DNA from: a virus
Virus record (IMG/VR): IMGVR_UViG_3300042691_027063
Coordinates: 31,648 to 95,647 of that record
DNA length: 64,000 bases
Direction: 5' to 3' (one strand)
Shown piece by piece: positions 36,233 through 46,024 of this stretch; position 1 is the first letter of the stretch; each line of letters opens with the position of its first letter. The position numbers were made by a program, and so were the translations under genes. The notes under the pieces were generated by a model. The model was not told the DNA's origin. It did not search any database and saw only the letters and a list, made by a program, of their open reading frames with translations.

Positions 36233-38236
36233 GTGAGTGATTCATTAAAGTATTTTGCTGCACAAGAGCCCGAAAAAACAGCAGCAAACCTTTTAAAGAA
36301 GTCAGAAACTTTCTTTAATACACTAAATTCAAATAGATATCTTGATAAAATTCGAGATATGTATCGCTACTATTACGGTAATTTTAACGGCGATGGAAAT
36401 GATTCGCACGAGATTACCTTTACTGGTGAGCAAGGTGAGCTTGTTCGTCTTCCAGTAAACCACTTCAGAAACCTAGCTCGCCATATGTATAATATGATTA
36501 CAGCTAACCGTCCAACTCTAGAAGCTAGAGCTATAAATTCTGACTACAAATCCCTCTCTCAGACATATCTAGCTAATGGCATTCTTGATTACTATATGCG
36601 AGAAAAGGGTTTAGAAGATCGTATTTATGACGCAGTTGAAATGGCTGTTGTTCTTGGTAGTTCCTTTTTGAAAATGGAATGGAACGCTACTGCTGGCGAA
36701 ACATATGATATTGACCCAGAAACTGGAGCTCCTGTAAATGAAGGAGAGCTTGAGTTTAGTCTTCTTAGTCCACTGGATGTTGTAGTCGATGGAACAAAAG
36801 AAAGCTGGAGTCAACAAGAGTGGGTTCTTGCTCGCACGTTTGTAAACCGATTTAATTTAATTGCAAAATATCCTGATCTTGAAGAAAAAATTCGTGCAAT
36901 TCCTGCTAAGAATGCTCAGTCTCAGTATCGTGTTAATATCTTTTCCAATGACGATACCGACGATATTCCGGTTTATGAATTTTTCCACAAGAAAACAGAG
37001 GCAATGCCTGAAGGTCGTTATCTTCTTTTCTTATCCGACGACTGTATTCTCTTAGACTTAGATATGCCTTATCGAGGTATTCCTGTATTCCATTTAAGTC
37101 CATCGACTATTATGGGTACTCCATATGGCTATACAGATATGTTCGATGTATTTCCTATTCAGGAAGCAATGAACTCTATGTATTCTGCTATTATGACAAA
37201 TAATAACGCATTTAATGTTCAGAATTTATTTGTTCAGCGCGGAGCTGACTTGTCTGTTGCTCAACTTTCTGGCGGTCTAAATGTTGTTGAAGGTAATGCA
37301 AAACCAGAACCTCTCCAACTTACCGCAACTGCTCCAGAAACATTTAACTTTTTGAATATCCTAGTACAAGCATCTGAAACAATTACGGGCGTAAGCTCCG
37401 TTACACGGGGGCAGCCAGAGGCTAGTCTTCGCTCAGCATCTGCGTTAGCCCTCGTCCAATCTATGTCTCTCCAGTTTGTGTCTGGTTTTCAGAAGAACTA
37501 TGTGAAATTCTTGGAAAGAGTTGGTACTAGTTTGATTGAAATTCTAAAAGATTTTGCACAAACTCCAAAACTAATTGCATTGGTTGGTAAAAATAAACAA
37601 CCATATCTCAAAGAATTTACTGGAGATATGATTAAAGACGTTAAGCGAGTTGTCGTTGACGTTGGTAATCCTCTAGCCCGCACAACTGCTGGTCGAGTTC
37701 AGATGGCTGAACAGCTTGCACAAATGCAGCTTATTAAAAATCCACAACAATACTTCATGGTTATTGAAACTGGTCGTATTGATACCATGATTGAAGGCGA
37801 TCTATCTGATCTTATGCTTATTAAGCGCGAGAATGAGTGGCTTCTTGAGGGTAAGGATGTATTTGCTGCACTTCTTGATAAACACTCAATTCATATTATG
37901 GAGCACCAATCTGTAATTAATGATCCAGAGCTTCGCCAAAATCCAGAACTTCTTGCTAAGGTTCAAGCTCACATACAAGAACATATTGATATTCTTAGAA
38001 CTGCTGATCCAGACTTACTCAGTCTTATTGGTCAACAGCCTCTACAGAATCCACAAGCTCCACAAGAAGTTCCTCCTATGACTCCTCCAGGTGAACAACC
38101 AGTTCCTGGTCCAGCTGGAAGTCCAGCAGATCAGATGTCACAAATGACAGGAGGAGTTCAAGCTCAGGCTCCTAGAGAAGTTGAGGTTCCGGCAGAGCTT
38201 CTTCCAAATCCAGCAATTGATCCGAGGGCAGTATAA
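36233..38236 (+). CDS. Portal protein (667 aa)
   Basis: GTG start, GGAG 8 nt upstream. Long portal with RYYYGNFNGDG, VNHFRNLARHMYNMITANRP near the start and a mixed helical stem region (EAMNSMYSAIMTNNNAFN...SSVTRGQPEASLRS). The last 100 residues are Pro/Gln-rich (PQAPQEVPPMTPPG). Size and motifs fit the large portals of podoviruses and their relatives; the ring forms the DNA-entry vertex. The next gene starts at its stop. Confidence 0.88.
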   Translation: MSDSLKYFAAQEPEKTAANLLKKSETFFNTLNSNRYLDKIRDMYRYYYGNFNGDGNDSHEITFTGEQGELVRLPVNHFRNLARHMYNMITANRPTLEARAINSDYKSLSQTYLANGILDYYMREKGLEDRIYDAVEMAVVLGSSFLKMEWNATAGETYDIDPETGAPVNEGELEFSLLSPLDVVVDGTKESWSQQEWVLARTFVNRFNLIAKYPDLEEKIRAIPAKNAQSQYRVNIFSNDDTDDIPVYEFFHKKTEAMPEGRYLLFLSDDCILLDLDMPYRGIPVFHLSPSTIMGTPYGYTDMFDVFPIQEAMNSMYSAIMTNNNAFNVQNLFVQRGADLSVAQLSGGLNVVEGNAKPEPLQLTATAPETFNFLNILVQASETITGVSSVTRGQPEASLRSASALALVQSMSLQFVSGFQKNYVKFLERVGTSLIEILKDFAQTPKLIALVGKNKQPYLKEFTGDMIKDVKRVVVDVGNPLARTTAGRVQMAEQLAQMQLIKNPQQYFMVIETGRIDTMIEGDLSDLMLIKRENEWLLEGKDVFAALLDKHSIHIMEHQSVINDPELRQNPELLAKVQAHIQEHIDILRTADPDLLSLIGQQPLQNPQAPQEVPPMTPPGEQPVPGPAGSPADQMSQMTGGVQAQAPREVEVPAELLPNPAIDPRAV

Positions 38237-38457
38237 TGAAATTTGGTAAAACATTTGGTGCATTGAAAAAAGACAAGAAAAAAGAAGAATTGGAAAGTAA
38301 TCCTATAAATGATATTTTTCACGCATTTGTAATGGAAAGAAAGGTTCGTGAAGATTCAGAAGAATACTCTGAACCAAAATTAGAAGATGATTTACAAGAA
38401 CTAGAAGACCTTAAACGCGAGCGAGCAGAAAGAATTAAGAAAAAGTATGCTAGATAA
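38236..38457 (+). CDS. Small charged virion-region protein (73 aa)
   Basis: MKFGKTFGALKKDKKKEEL, then acidic, then a basic end (KRERAERIKKKYAR). Overlaps portal by one base and the transglycosylase by 11 nt. Unknown; possibly a head-completion or scaffold-like peptide. Confidence 0.6.
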   Translation: MKFGKTFGALKKDKKKEELESNPINDIFHAFVMERKVREDSEEYSEPKLEDDLQELEDLKRERAERIKKKYAR

Positions 38458-39055
38458 ATTAATGAAATTGCTCCAAGCAAAGGAGCGAGACAATTATGTT
38501 GAGAAGAAACCTCGAGATGTTTATCGAGGAATTTCTCATTCTACTAAGTTATCAAAAGAAGAAGCTGCTATGATTGGTGGTCTAGAGTCACAACATGGTA
38601 AATACGAAAAAAACATGGGTGGCGGTTCTGCTTCTGGTATTATGCAAGTTATGCCAAATCTAGCAAAAATGATTCGCCCAGGTTCTGAAAAGAGAATTAT
38701 GGATAGAAATGTTCAGCAGGAATTGGCTTCAGATATTATAAATATGAACGAACCAACTATCAAACAAATTGCAGCACAATCAAACAAAACTGCTGACGTT
38801 GTTGATAGATACGCTCTTTATAATTTGGGTAAAGGTAGAGGTCGTAAGTTTTTAGAAGCTTCTGACGATACTCCAATTGAAAAAATTCTACCAGCTGCAA
38901 TTATTAAAGCAAATCCAAAGCTTTATAAGCATAAAACGGTTGGAGATGCAAAAAAAGCAATGAAGGTTGCATTGACCGAAGGTGGAAAAACTAACGAGTT
39001 TTATCCAGATATTCAAGATTTATTTACGGGGATGGGAAATGGAGAAGAAGAGTAA
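38447..39055 (+). CDS. Lytic transglycosylase, virion peptidoglycan enzyme (202 aa)
   Basis: SLT-type core: MIGGLESQHGKYEKN (catalytic Glu in ESQHGKY), GGGSASGIMQVMPNLA, and later VVDRYALYNLGKGRG. This fold cleaves glycan strands without water. The place among portal and ejection-protein genes suggests a virion component that locally opens the cell wall during DNA entry. Confidence 0.85.
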   Translation: MLDKLMKLLQAKERDNYVEKKPRDVYRGISHSTKLSKEEAAMIGGLESQHGKYEKNMGGGSASGIMQVMPNLAKMIRPGSEKRIMDRNVQQELASDIINMNEPTIKQIAAQSNKTADVVDRYALYNLGKGRGRKFLEASDDTPIEKILPAAIIKANPKLYKHKTVGDAKKAMKVALTEGGKTNEFYPDIQDLFTGMGNGEEE

Positions 39056-39350
39056 ATTCGCACGTTTGCGCGAAACAATGAAATGTAATAAACCTCGACC
39101 TTCTTATAAGCCAGAAAAGAAAAGAATGGTTAAAGCTTGTCAAGGTGGAAAAGAGAAGATAATCCACTACGGAGCGTCTGATTATGGTTCTAATTATTCT
39201 GACGAAGCCCGTAAGAATTTTAGAGCTCGCCATAATTGCGACACTGCTACAGATAAATTAACAGCTCGTCACTGGGCTTGTAAAAATCTTTGGTCAAAAA
39301 GTAGCACAAAATATTCTACTAAAGGTAAAAAGGGTGGGAATAAAAAATGA
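39039..39350 (+). CDS. DUF6321-like basic protein (103 aa)
   Basis: Start at MEKKSKFARLRETMK (the upstream ATG at 38982 is inside the previous gene). KRMVKACQGGKEKIIHYGASDYG, ARKNFRARHNC and LTARHWACKNLW form the conserved Lys/Arg/Cys pattern of small phage proteins next to portals. Likely structural or DNA-associated; function unproven. Confidence 0.68.
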   Translation: MEKKSKFARLRETMKCNKPRPSYKPEKKRMVKACQGGKEKIIHYGASDYGSNYSDEARKNFRARHNCDTATDKLTARHWACKNLWSKSSTKYSTKGKKGGNKK

Positions 39351-39949
39351 GCGATCGTAGAAAACTTCAAGATGAGTTAAATAGAATTAATAATTTGTAT
39401 CAAGAATACGATCTTCAGCTCTCTAAGTCTGGTGCTACTATGCAACAAAGACAGCAACTTAGAGATATGATGAATGCTAAAAAAGATGCTCTTATTTCAG
39501 AAATGGGAGATGATCTTCAAAAGCTCAATCGCGGAGCTGGTATCAATGTTGGTGGTGGAACAATCTCCAAAATTAAAGATGTTGCAGGAGAAGGATTTGA
39601 TGCTGCAAAAAAAGCTGATATTATTAAGATGGTTGGAAAGAAAGCTATGGGAATGATTCCTGTTGGTGGTGTTATTGCTGGTGCTGTGTCTGGCGATCCA
39701 GCAATGGCAGCAGAAGAGCTTGGAAGAGATGCTATTGAAGCAGCTCCAGCAGCTTTGGCGACAGCAGCAAAAATAGGAGCTGGAACAACTCCAGTGGGCT
39801 TAGGAATGATTGCAGCAGATGCGTTTATGCCAGAACAAGCTGGTAATTCAGAAGAAGAGCGTATGATGCTTGCTGAAGATAAAGCAAGAAAAGCTTATGC
39901 TCAATCTCCAGGAAGAATGGCTAAATTAAAGAAAATGCTCGGAAAATAA
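39347..39949 (+). CDS. Putative internal virion (ejection) protein (200 aa)
   Basis: Helical N-terminus (LQDELNRINNLYQEYD), then a long Gly/Ala/Ile-rich amphipathic stretch (MIPVGGVIAGAVSGD...AALATAAKIGAGTTPVGLG), which is typical of proteins that cross or line membranes during genome ejection. Overlaps its upstream neighbour by 4 nt. Confidence 0.6.
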   Translation: MSDRRKLQDELNRINNLYQEYDLQLSKSGATMQQRQQLRDMMNAKKDALISEMGDDLQKLNRGAGINVGGGTISKIKDVAGEGFDAAKKADIIKMVGKKAMGMIPVGGVIAGAVSGDPAMAAEELGRDAIEAAPAALATAAKIGAGTTPVGLGMIAADAFMPEQAGNSEEERMMLAEDKARKAYAQSPGRMAKLKKMLGK

Positions 39950-40081
39950 ATGATACGAAAATTTGGCAAGCTTTACAAGGTATTGTCGAGCAAGGGCAAA
40001 AATCTTGGGAAATACACTTCTAAAAAAGCGGCAGAAAAAAGATTAAGACAAGTTGAATATTTTAAGCATAAGGCTAAATAA
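39950..40081 (+). CDS. Small very basic protein (43 aa)
   Basis: MIRKFGKLYKVLSSKGKNLG...KKAAEKRLRQVEYFK: one basic helix, of the type packaged with DNA or binding RNA. Start overlaps the previous stop (TAAATG) and its stop overlaps the next ATG (TAATG). Confidence 0.5.
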   Translation: MIRKFGKLYKVLSSKGKNLGKYTSKKAAEKRLRQVEYFKHKAK

Positions 40082-40920
40082 TGTCAGCACCAAATCCAAC
40101 TAAGTTAGATGCGGGTCAAGTCCTTCAAGGGGCTTATGATGAAACAACTGGAAGAATAAGAACGGACGCAGAGGCAACAATTGTTAATGCCGACATCGAC
40201 GTTCAACTTGATCCAGATCAAGATGGTGTACATATCGGAGATAAGAACTCTGGAAATACATTAGCTATAGACAGCGATGGTGATATTGGCGTTAAAATTG
40301 ACGCAAATGAATCATCGATTGAAGTTTTTCAAATCGATCCAGTTGATCTTCAAACTACATCACATATTTCAGTAAATAACTCTCCAGTTACAAACTCTAA
40401 TCCTGTTCCAGTTTCTGTTCAAAACCCTATTGATATTAATAATTTACCAAATAATTTAGCAACTACTGACAATCAAGATATTACTAATGGCTTCTTAACA
40501 ACTATTAATGACTCAACTGGCGAAATTGCTTCTAAGTTACCGAATTTAGGTCAAAATTCAGCCAGTGAATCGATCAGTGTAATACTTTCTTCGGATCAAA
40601 CACCAATAGAAGTAACACAACAAATCGATGCGTTTACTAAACCAATTGCAGATAATATTCAGTTGGTTGGTAGTTTGGATGGTACTCAGTCTGGTCAAAA
40701 ATATGGAATTGTTTACAATGCTAGACAACAAATATTAGACAGCCATGACAGGAATGCTGAGTTTATTTATGCTGACTTTGGAACAAAAGATCAAAGAATA
40801 GTACAAATTAATTATACAAGCGATACTTTTCCAGGAATAACAGTTAGAAGAGTTTTTACATATACCTTAATTGGTAATAAATACAGAAGAGATTCAGAAA
40901 CTTGGAGTGAAATTATATGA
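40081..40920 (+). CDS. Virion/tail adhesin-region protein (279 aa), module copy 1
   Basis: Beta-rich and low in Cys, with repeated DxDxD-like turns (IDSDGDIGVKIDAN). The C-terminal 60 residues (EFIYADFGTKDQRIVQINY, VFTYTLIGNKYRRDSE) recur at the C-terminus of 62669-63619, so the two genes are paralogous. Probably a tail-fibre or baseplate adaptor; the next gene is also duplicated there. Confidence 0.65.
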   Translation: MSAPNPTKLDAGQVLQGAYDETTGRIRTDAEATIVNADIDVQLDPDQDGVHIGDKNSGNTLAIDSDGDIGVKIDANESSIEVFQIDPVDLQTTSHISVNNSPVTNSNPVPVSVQNPIDINNLPNNLATTDNQDITNGFLTTINDSTGEIASKLPNLGQNSASESISVILSSDQTPIEVTQQIDAFTKPIADNIQLVGSLDGTQSGQKYGIVYNARQQILDSHDRNAEFIYADFGTKDQRIVQINYTSDTFPGITVRRVFTYTLIGNKYRRDSETWSEII

Positions 40921-42971
40921 AATCTATTACAGCTAACCTTCTTCAGAATGTAGTTACATCTTACGATCAAACAAAAACTACAATTCAAGGTCGAGTTAAT
41001 CAAAAAACAGTAGAGGGTTCTGTTGTTTTGGGACCACCACTAAATGAGTTTATTGATACAGTTGCTGATACAGCCGGTACAACTGTACCTGTTTTATCTT
41101 ACCTATCACCAAATGGTAGACTTTTTTCTATTGGAGCAGAGACTGGTGGTATTTCTTTTATTTCTTTACATGAAGTAAATCTACAAACAGGAACAAAAAC
41201 GTTTGTTGGTCAAATTCGTATGAATTTAGCTGATTTAGCAACTACTACTCACGTATTCCGTGGGTTTAAAGTACTTGATGATGGTGTATCTGGTTGGAGA
41301 ATTTTTTTAGCTACAACTGCTTCTGTTTTAATTAACGGAGGTCTTTATTGTGTCAATAATGTAGATCGTTCTGATTTTTTACCAACAGGTTCTACTCTTT
41401 TCCCATTTGCAACTGGCTCAAATCAAAAAGCAACATATCTTTTACAAGACCCCTCTAGTATCGGTGTTTCTCAATTAAATACAGCATCCGCTGGGGTTAC
41501 TTTAGATCGTCCAAATAACAGAGTTTACGTACATAATGGCGTTTCAGCAACCCATCAGTTCTATGTATATAGCTCAAATGCAACTCTAGATTGTCCGCTT
41601 TCTACTGGACTTGTTATTGATTCAGTTGCTGATACCATAACTCACGTTGGTCATACTTTCCAAAACAGCGATCCTGTGTTTTTAACAAATTTATCAGGTG
41701 GTGCTGGTCTAACAAATATCACTACATATTTTGTTCGTAACGTCACAGCAACCACATATCAGTTATCAGCTACAACTGGAGGTGCTGCAATTAATATTAC
41801 AACAAATGGAACTGTTGATATTTGTCGAGCATTTGGAACTAGTGGATCAGCTTGGGTACATAAAACTGGTAACTTGCCAGCTCTAACTGGTACATTAATT
41901 CAGTCAGATTCTGAAGATTATGCTGTTCCTGGACATACAACAAACGCAGGTCAACCATGTATTTTCTTTTGTACTTCAAGTAACCTATACTTGGGGAGAA
42001 TTTCTGAGCTTACACCAGGAGCAACTACTTGGACATCTTTAGTTACATCTAATATTTTGGGTACAGTTAATCAAATAACAGCACCGACGCTTACATTGGC
42101 GACATGGAGTAATGCTCTAGATAGAGCTGTTTATTTGACAAGTGGTACAGTTTTTGTAATGAAACAAGTAGTAAATAACCAAATCGATAAAGTTTTTGGT
42201 CGTCTATCTAATATTTATAGAGAAGGATTTCCTCAGTCTGTTAGACAAGGGCTTGGATTTATTTCAATTTCGGCAATGGATATTGAAGATGGGTGGCTAA
42301 CTGTAACAGCATCGTCTTCCGGTCAAAGGGGTAATATTCTTTGTGATTTACGTTCTGATTCTTCTTTTGATTATTCGTATATTGTTACAAGAGTTTTAAA
42401 TACACCTAGTTCAATTTACAAGCTTGTTTCTCTTTGTGAAAAATTATCCGGAGACACTGGTAGTATTGATTTATTCTATAGAACATCAGGGTTTGGTTCT
42501 ATATCTGGCGGATGGGTTCAAATTCCTTTTGGGGATGATCTTAGCTCAGTTGCAACCGGAAATGAAGTTCAATTTAAAATTAGATTTAACACTCTTCAAT
42601 TAGGTGCTTCAATTCCTAGACAAATTTCTGAGATTTATTTAAGTTTAGAATCTCTTTTTGAAATTTCAGATAACTGGGAATTTTCTAGAGATTTATCTAG
42701 TAATTTAACTCCGTCTAGAGTAGCTTTTAGATTAAAAGAAGTTTATGTTGGTTCTGTCCCAACTCTTTATTTTAGAGCTTATGATCTTTCAAACAATTTA
42801 TTAAATACTGCAGACAGTTCTACAAATTCTGGGAATTTTGAATATTCTACAGATAATGGAATTAGTTGGTTACCATTGGGTACTATTCCTAATACAGTTG
42901 GAACTTTAATTAGATATACGTTTACAACTCCTCCTGGTGTAGATATTCGTCCTAGTCTGAAGGAGAGCTAA
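40917..42971 (+). CDS. Large tail/adhesin protein (684 aa), module copy 1
   Basis: MKSITANLLQNVVTSYDQTKTTIQGRV opens a protein that is beta-strand rich throughout. It is paralogous to the incomplete gene at 63630 (shared SYDQTKTTIQGRV/TYDQTRTTIQGRV and a DTAGT-x(2)-P-L block). ATGA overlap with the upstream gene. A fibre or receptor-binding component is likely. Confidence 0.7.
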   Translation: MKSITANLLQNVVTSYDQTKTTIQGRVNQKTVEGSVVLGPPLNEFIDTVADTAGTTVPVLSYLSPNGRLFSIGAETGGISFISLHEVNLQTGTKTFVGQIRMNLADLATTTHVFRGFKVLDDGVSGWRIFLATTASVLINGGLYCVNNVDRSDFLPTGSTLFPFATGSNQKATYLLQDPSSIGVSQLNTASAGVTLDRPNNRVYVHNGVSATHQFYVYSSNATLDCPLSTGLVIDSVADTITHVGHTFQNSDPVFLTNLSGGAGLTNITTYFVRNVTATTYQLSATTGGAAINITTNGTVDICRAFGTSGSAWVHKTGNLPALTGTLIQSDSEDYAVPGHTTNAGQPCIFFCTSSNLYLGRISELTPGATTWTSLVTSNILGTVNQITAPTLTLATWSNALDRAVYLTSGTVFVMKQVVNNQIDKVFGRLSNIYREGFPQSVRQGLGFISISAMDIEDGWLTVTASSSGQRGNILCDLRSDSSFDYSYIVTRVLNTPSSIYKLVSLCEKLSGDTGSIDLFYRTSGFGSISGGWVQIPFGDDLSSVATGNEVQFKIRFNTLQLGASIPRQISEIYLSLESLFEISDNWEFSRDLSSNLTPSRVAFRLKEVYVGSVPTLYFRAYDLSNNLLNTADSSTNSGNFEYSTDNGISWLPLGTIPNTVGTLIRYTFTTPPGVDIRPSLKES

Positions 42972-42972
42972 G

Positions 42973-44328
42973 ATGTCAGATATATTTGTTAGTGATGATT
43001 TTTATATGTCTACATCACAAGCATGTGTAGTAGACCTAACTCCTCCAACTTTTTCTGGAATTAATTTTCTAGATGTCGAATCTAGAGGACAGATTAGAGC
43101 TGGGTGGTCCGTTGCCACCGATCCTGACACTCCGATTAGATACGAAATCTATATAAAAGCTTCAAATTCAATTGGATTATTCAATACTGCAAACATTACA
43201 GCAATAACAGATAAGTTGCAGTTTGATATTTTTACTCTACCAGATGGTTCATTTCTTGTAAATGGAATAACTTATTATGTTGGAGTTAGAGCTGTAGATG
43301 CCTTGGGTAATAGAGATGCAAATACAGTATCCTTAAATGTAATTTCTACTGGAGTTTTAACATCAATAGACACGTATGAATCTAAAGTTGTTTACTCAAT
43401 TGACGAGAATAATGATTTTAGATTGACAGCTTGGGCTAATAAAAACGAAAGTTTGGCTATCGCACCATCAGCTGTTCTTGGTACAGCATCTTATCAAATA
43501 TTTTCAAAAGCAGGGGTTGCTATTTCTGGAATGTCTGGTACTGGAATTTTAGCAAATGCTCAAGGATTATATGTTTTTCCTGCAGTTTCAAACCAAATAT
43601 CTACACAATTAGAGCATTATGAAATCAGAATTTCAATATTCGTCGATGGAGAAGCTCGAGTTAATTATATTCCTTTAATAAATCAAACTCCAATATATGC
43701 GCTAGATGCTGGATTTTCAATTAATGCTAATAACCAATTAGTTGGTGCTCTTTGGTCGAAAGCTAATGGTTCTAGAATTATGGATTCATCTAGAATTAGT
43801 AATGGTTACTACTACGTTCATGATTCTAATGGTATCGCAGTTCCTGGTTTAACAGAATCTGGAATAGTTCCTAATTCTGAAGGATTTTTTGTTATAGCAC
43901 CAATCTCTGCAACATCTTTAGATTTACAATCTTCTGTTTATTTTGCTCACATAAGAGCAGAAGTAGATGGGCTATTAATTAATGATAATGTTCCTTTGAC
44001 TTTTGGAGTTCCAGAATATGAACCAAAAGCTCAATTTTCAATTAATTCAGCAAATCAATTCCAAGCTACAATTTGGGTTACTGCTAATGGCGATGTAAAA
44101 ACAAATAATCTTGGAACTGCTTCTTATCAGGTTTATGATGTTGCTGGAAATCCAGTTTCTGGTTTATCACAAACAGGAATTACTGCGGATATTAATGGTA
44201 GATTCCAAATAACACCAGTTTCTGCAATTTTATTAACAGATTTAACACACTATTCTGTTAGAATTGGAGTTATTGTTGATGGAGTTGAGAGAGTATCTTA
44301 TAAAGGCTTTACACTTTTAGGTACATAA
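42973..44328 (+). CDS. Adhesin with FN3-like and three tandem repeats (451 aa)
   Basis: N-terminal 115 residues look like a fibronectin-type III domain (LTPPTFSG...AGWSVATDPDTPIRYEIYIKA). Three repeats of about 100 residues follow, each with a TASYQI/YYYVHD...GxxxSGxxxTG block and ending in a VDGExRVxYxPL-like segment (VDGEARVNYIPL, VDGLLINDNVPL, VDGVERVSYKGF). Likely an extended surface or tail-fibre protein. Confidence 0.7.
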   Translation: MSDIFVSDDFYMSTSQACVVDLTPPTFSGINFLDVESRGQIRAGWSVATDPDTPIRYEIYIKASNSIGLFNTANITAITDKLQFDIFTLPDGSFLVNGITYYVGVRAVDALGNRDANTVSLNVISTGVLTSIDTYESKVVYSIDENNDFRLTAWANKNESLAIAPSAVLGTASYQIFSKAGVAISGMSGTGILANAQGLYVFPAVSNQISTQLEHYEIRISIFVDGEARVNYIPLINQTPIYALDAGFSINANNQLVGALWSKANGSRIMDSSRISNGYYYVHDSNGIAVPGLTESGIVPNSEGFFVIAPISATSLDLQSSVYFAHIRAEVDGLLINDNVPLTFGVPEYEPKAQFSINSANQFQATIWVTANGDVKTNNLGTASYQVYDVAGNPVSGLSQTGITADINGRFQITPVSAILLTDLTHYSVRIGVIVDGVERVSYKGFTLLGT

Positions 44329-44873
44329 TGCCAATAATTAGAAAGTTAGTAGCACAAGATGAAAATGAAGAAAATCAATGGTTGAAAGTTGATCATTCTT
44401 CTCGTTATATTGTGAACTTAACCGAAGATTGGCAATTTTTATTTGGACCCAATAGTGAACTTAATAATAGCAACCAAATTGTAAAAATAGCAGCAAAATT
44501 TGACGACAACACGTTCAATAATATTAAAATAGCTGCTTATTTATACGATCAAAAAAATGCAAGCATTGCAAATGCAGATACTTGCGTATTTAATCTTTAT
44601 AAAACATCAGGTTCTATTTGGAGCGACGACTATTTAACATCTATTAATGGGTCATTGTTACCAAATTCATACTTCTTTATTAATCCATCCTTAACAACAT
44701 TTACTGGATTGGATTTTTTAGGAGGAGATACTATAATGATAGAGGCAACTATTATTCGCTTAGGTGTTACATATAGAGATAGAATTTATGTTAATCATCT
44801 TGGAATTTTTGATAATGCATCTAGACTCCGACAGGATTTCGAATTTTTAGAAATTACTAAGAAGGATTTATGA
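44328..44873 (+). CDS. Virion-associated protein (181 aa)
   Basis: Begins MPIIRKLVAQDENEENQWL. Beta-rich, one-base overlap with the adhesin before and 4-nt overlap with the next. No recognised domain; position suggests a fibre assembly or adaptor part. Confidence 0.6.
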   Translation: MPIIRKLVAQDENEENQWLKVDHSSRYIVNLTEDWQFLFGPNSELNNSNQIVKIAAKFDDNTFNNIKIAAYLYDQKNASIANADTCVFNLYKTSGSIWSDDYLTSINGSLLPNSYFFINPSLTTFTGLDFLGGDTIMIEATIIRLGVTYRDRIYVNHLGIFDNASRLRQDFEFLEITKKDL

Positions 44874-45337
44874 TTAGAAAATATGCTTTTTTAAAAAATA
44901 ACACAGTTTTGCTTATTGATAATATAGATGAAGTTGAGTATGTTAATCACATAAGAGAATGGGATAGTATTATTGATATAACCGATAGTTTACCAGAGCC
45001 TAGAACTGGCTGGATTTTAGATGGTAATATATTAGTTCCAGTTTCTCCCGATGAACAACAAAGAACACAGCAAGCTTTTGGTTCTGCTTTAGCACTAGAA
45101 CTTGTTAATAGAATGGGTGCTAGAAATCTTCAATTGGCATCACAAGGTACTCCGGTTAACGTAGCTGCGCTTCTTTCTAGCGTTGGTGGAATTAAGAGCT
45201 TAATTGAAACCGGAGCATTAAAAACAGCTAGAAGTATATTAATTGTAAGTGCTCCTAATTTTCCAGATCATGCTGATATTTTTAATTACGGTTCTTCACA
45301 AATAACTAGTTTTTTACAATCAAAAGGCTGGGATTGA
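44870..45337 (+). CDS. Virion-associated protein (155 aa)
   Basis: MIRKYAFLKNNTVLLIDNIDEVEYV, later TGWILDGNILVPVSPDEQQ: a DUF4376-like or tail-assembly-type layout with a helical C-terminal half (QQAFGSALALELVNRMG). Might be a fibre chaperone. ATGA overlap with the previous gene. Confidence 0.55.
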   Translation: MIRKYAFLKNNTVLLIDNIDEVEYVNHIREWDSIIDITDSLPEPRTGWILDGNILVPVSPDEQQRTQQAFGSALALELVNRMGARNLQLASQGTPVNVAALLSSVGGIKSLIETGALKTARSILIVSAPNFPDHADIFNYGSSQITSFLQSKGWD

Positions 45338-45338
45338 T

Positions 45339-45827
45339 GTGGAAAGAATAACTATTGGATTTTCTAAAGCTAAGAGTCCATATAAGTTTGGAAGTTTAAT
45401 ATTAAGAACTTATATGAGAACTCCATATAGTCACGTTTACATTAAATTTCACAGCGAAAAACTAAATAGAGTGCTTATTTACGAAGCAGTTGGCTCTGGA
45501 GTTCGTTTTATTGGTAAAAAATCCTGGAATGAACATTCGATAGAAGTAGCTTCCTACGATATCAAAATAAAACAATGTAATTATATTCATCTTATGCAGT
45601 ATTGCGTAGATCACGCTGGATATGAATACGGATTTTTACAAAATATTGGTATTTTTATATCAGAATCTTTAAATATAAAGAACAATTACTTTAAAAAAGG
45701 TAAAAACTGTTCTGAAATTATTGCAGAAATACTTTCAATAGAAGGATATGATATTAAAAAGGATTTTAATTTAATAACACCAAAAGATATTCACGATTTA
45801 TTATATGAAAATAAGAGTATTAGATAG
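45339..45827 (+). CDS. Permuted NlpC/P60 (YiiX/LRAT-like) hydrolase (162 aa)
   Basis: GTG start. TPYSHVYIKF provides the His and GKNCSEIIAEIL the Cys of the circularly permuted papain-like fold; FLQNIGIFISES lies between them. Members hydrolyse amide or acyl bonds in cell-wall peptides or lipids. Located in the virion gene block, so it may be a tail-associated wall-opening enzyme. Confidence 0.62.
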   Translation: MERITIGFSKAKSPYKFGSLILRTYMRTPYSHVYIKFHSEKLNRVLIYEAVGSGVRFIGKKSWNEHSIEVASYDIKIKQCNYIHLMQYCVDHAGYEYGFLQNIGIFISESLNIKNNYFKKGKNCSEIIAEILSIEGYDIKKDFNLITPKDIHDLLYENKSIR

Positions 45828-45951
45828 AAGTAATCCAAAAAGAGCTCCAAAAAAGCTTTCAACAAACAGAGATAAAGTCAAAAAATACAAGTATTTGTTT
45901 TTTGGTTCTCTAGTAATCAATTTAGCTTTGATAATTAACAACTTTTTATAG
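45805..45951 (+). CDS. Small basic membrane protein (48 aa)
   Basis: MKIRVLDRSNPKRAPKKLST then one hydrophobic helix (YLFFGSLVINLALIINNFL). It overlaps the NlpC/P60-like gene by 23 nt, and contains TTAACAACT box 4 (45935-45943). Confidence 0.45.
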   Translation: MKIRVLDRSNPKRAPKKLSTNRDKVKKYKYLFFGSLVINLALIINNFL

Positions 45952-46024
45952 CCTATCCAATTACGGACGGCTTTAATAGGGTAATCAAGCCCGCTTATCC
46001 CAAACCATGGGGAAAAGGACATTT

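Noticed and set aside
45801-46022. 73-codon minus-strand ORF between the hydrolase and scaffold genes
   Set aside because: It is antisense to the small basic membrane gene and to the scaffold leader, and no other minus-strand gene occurs in this arm.
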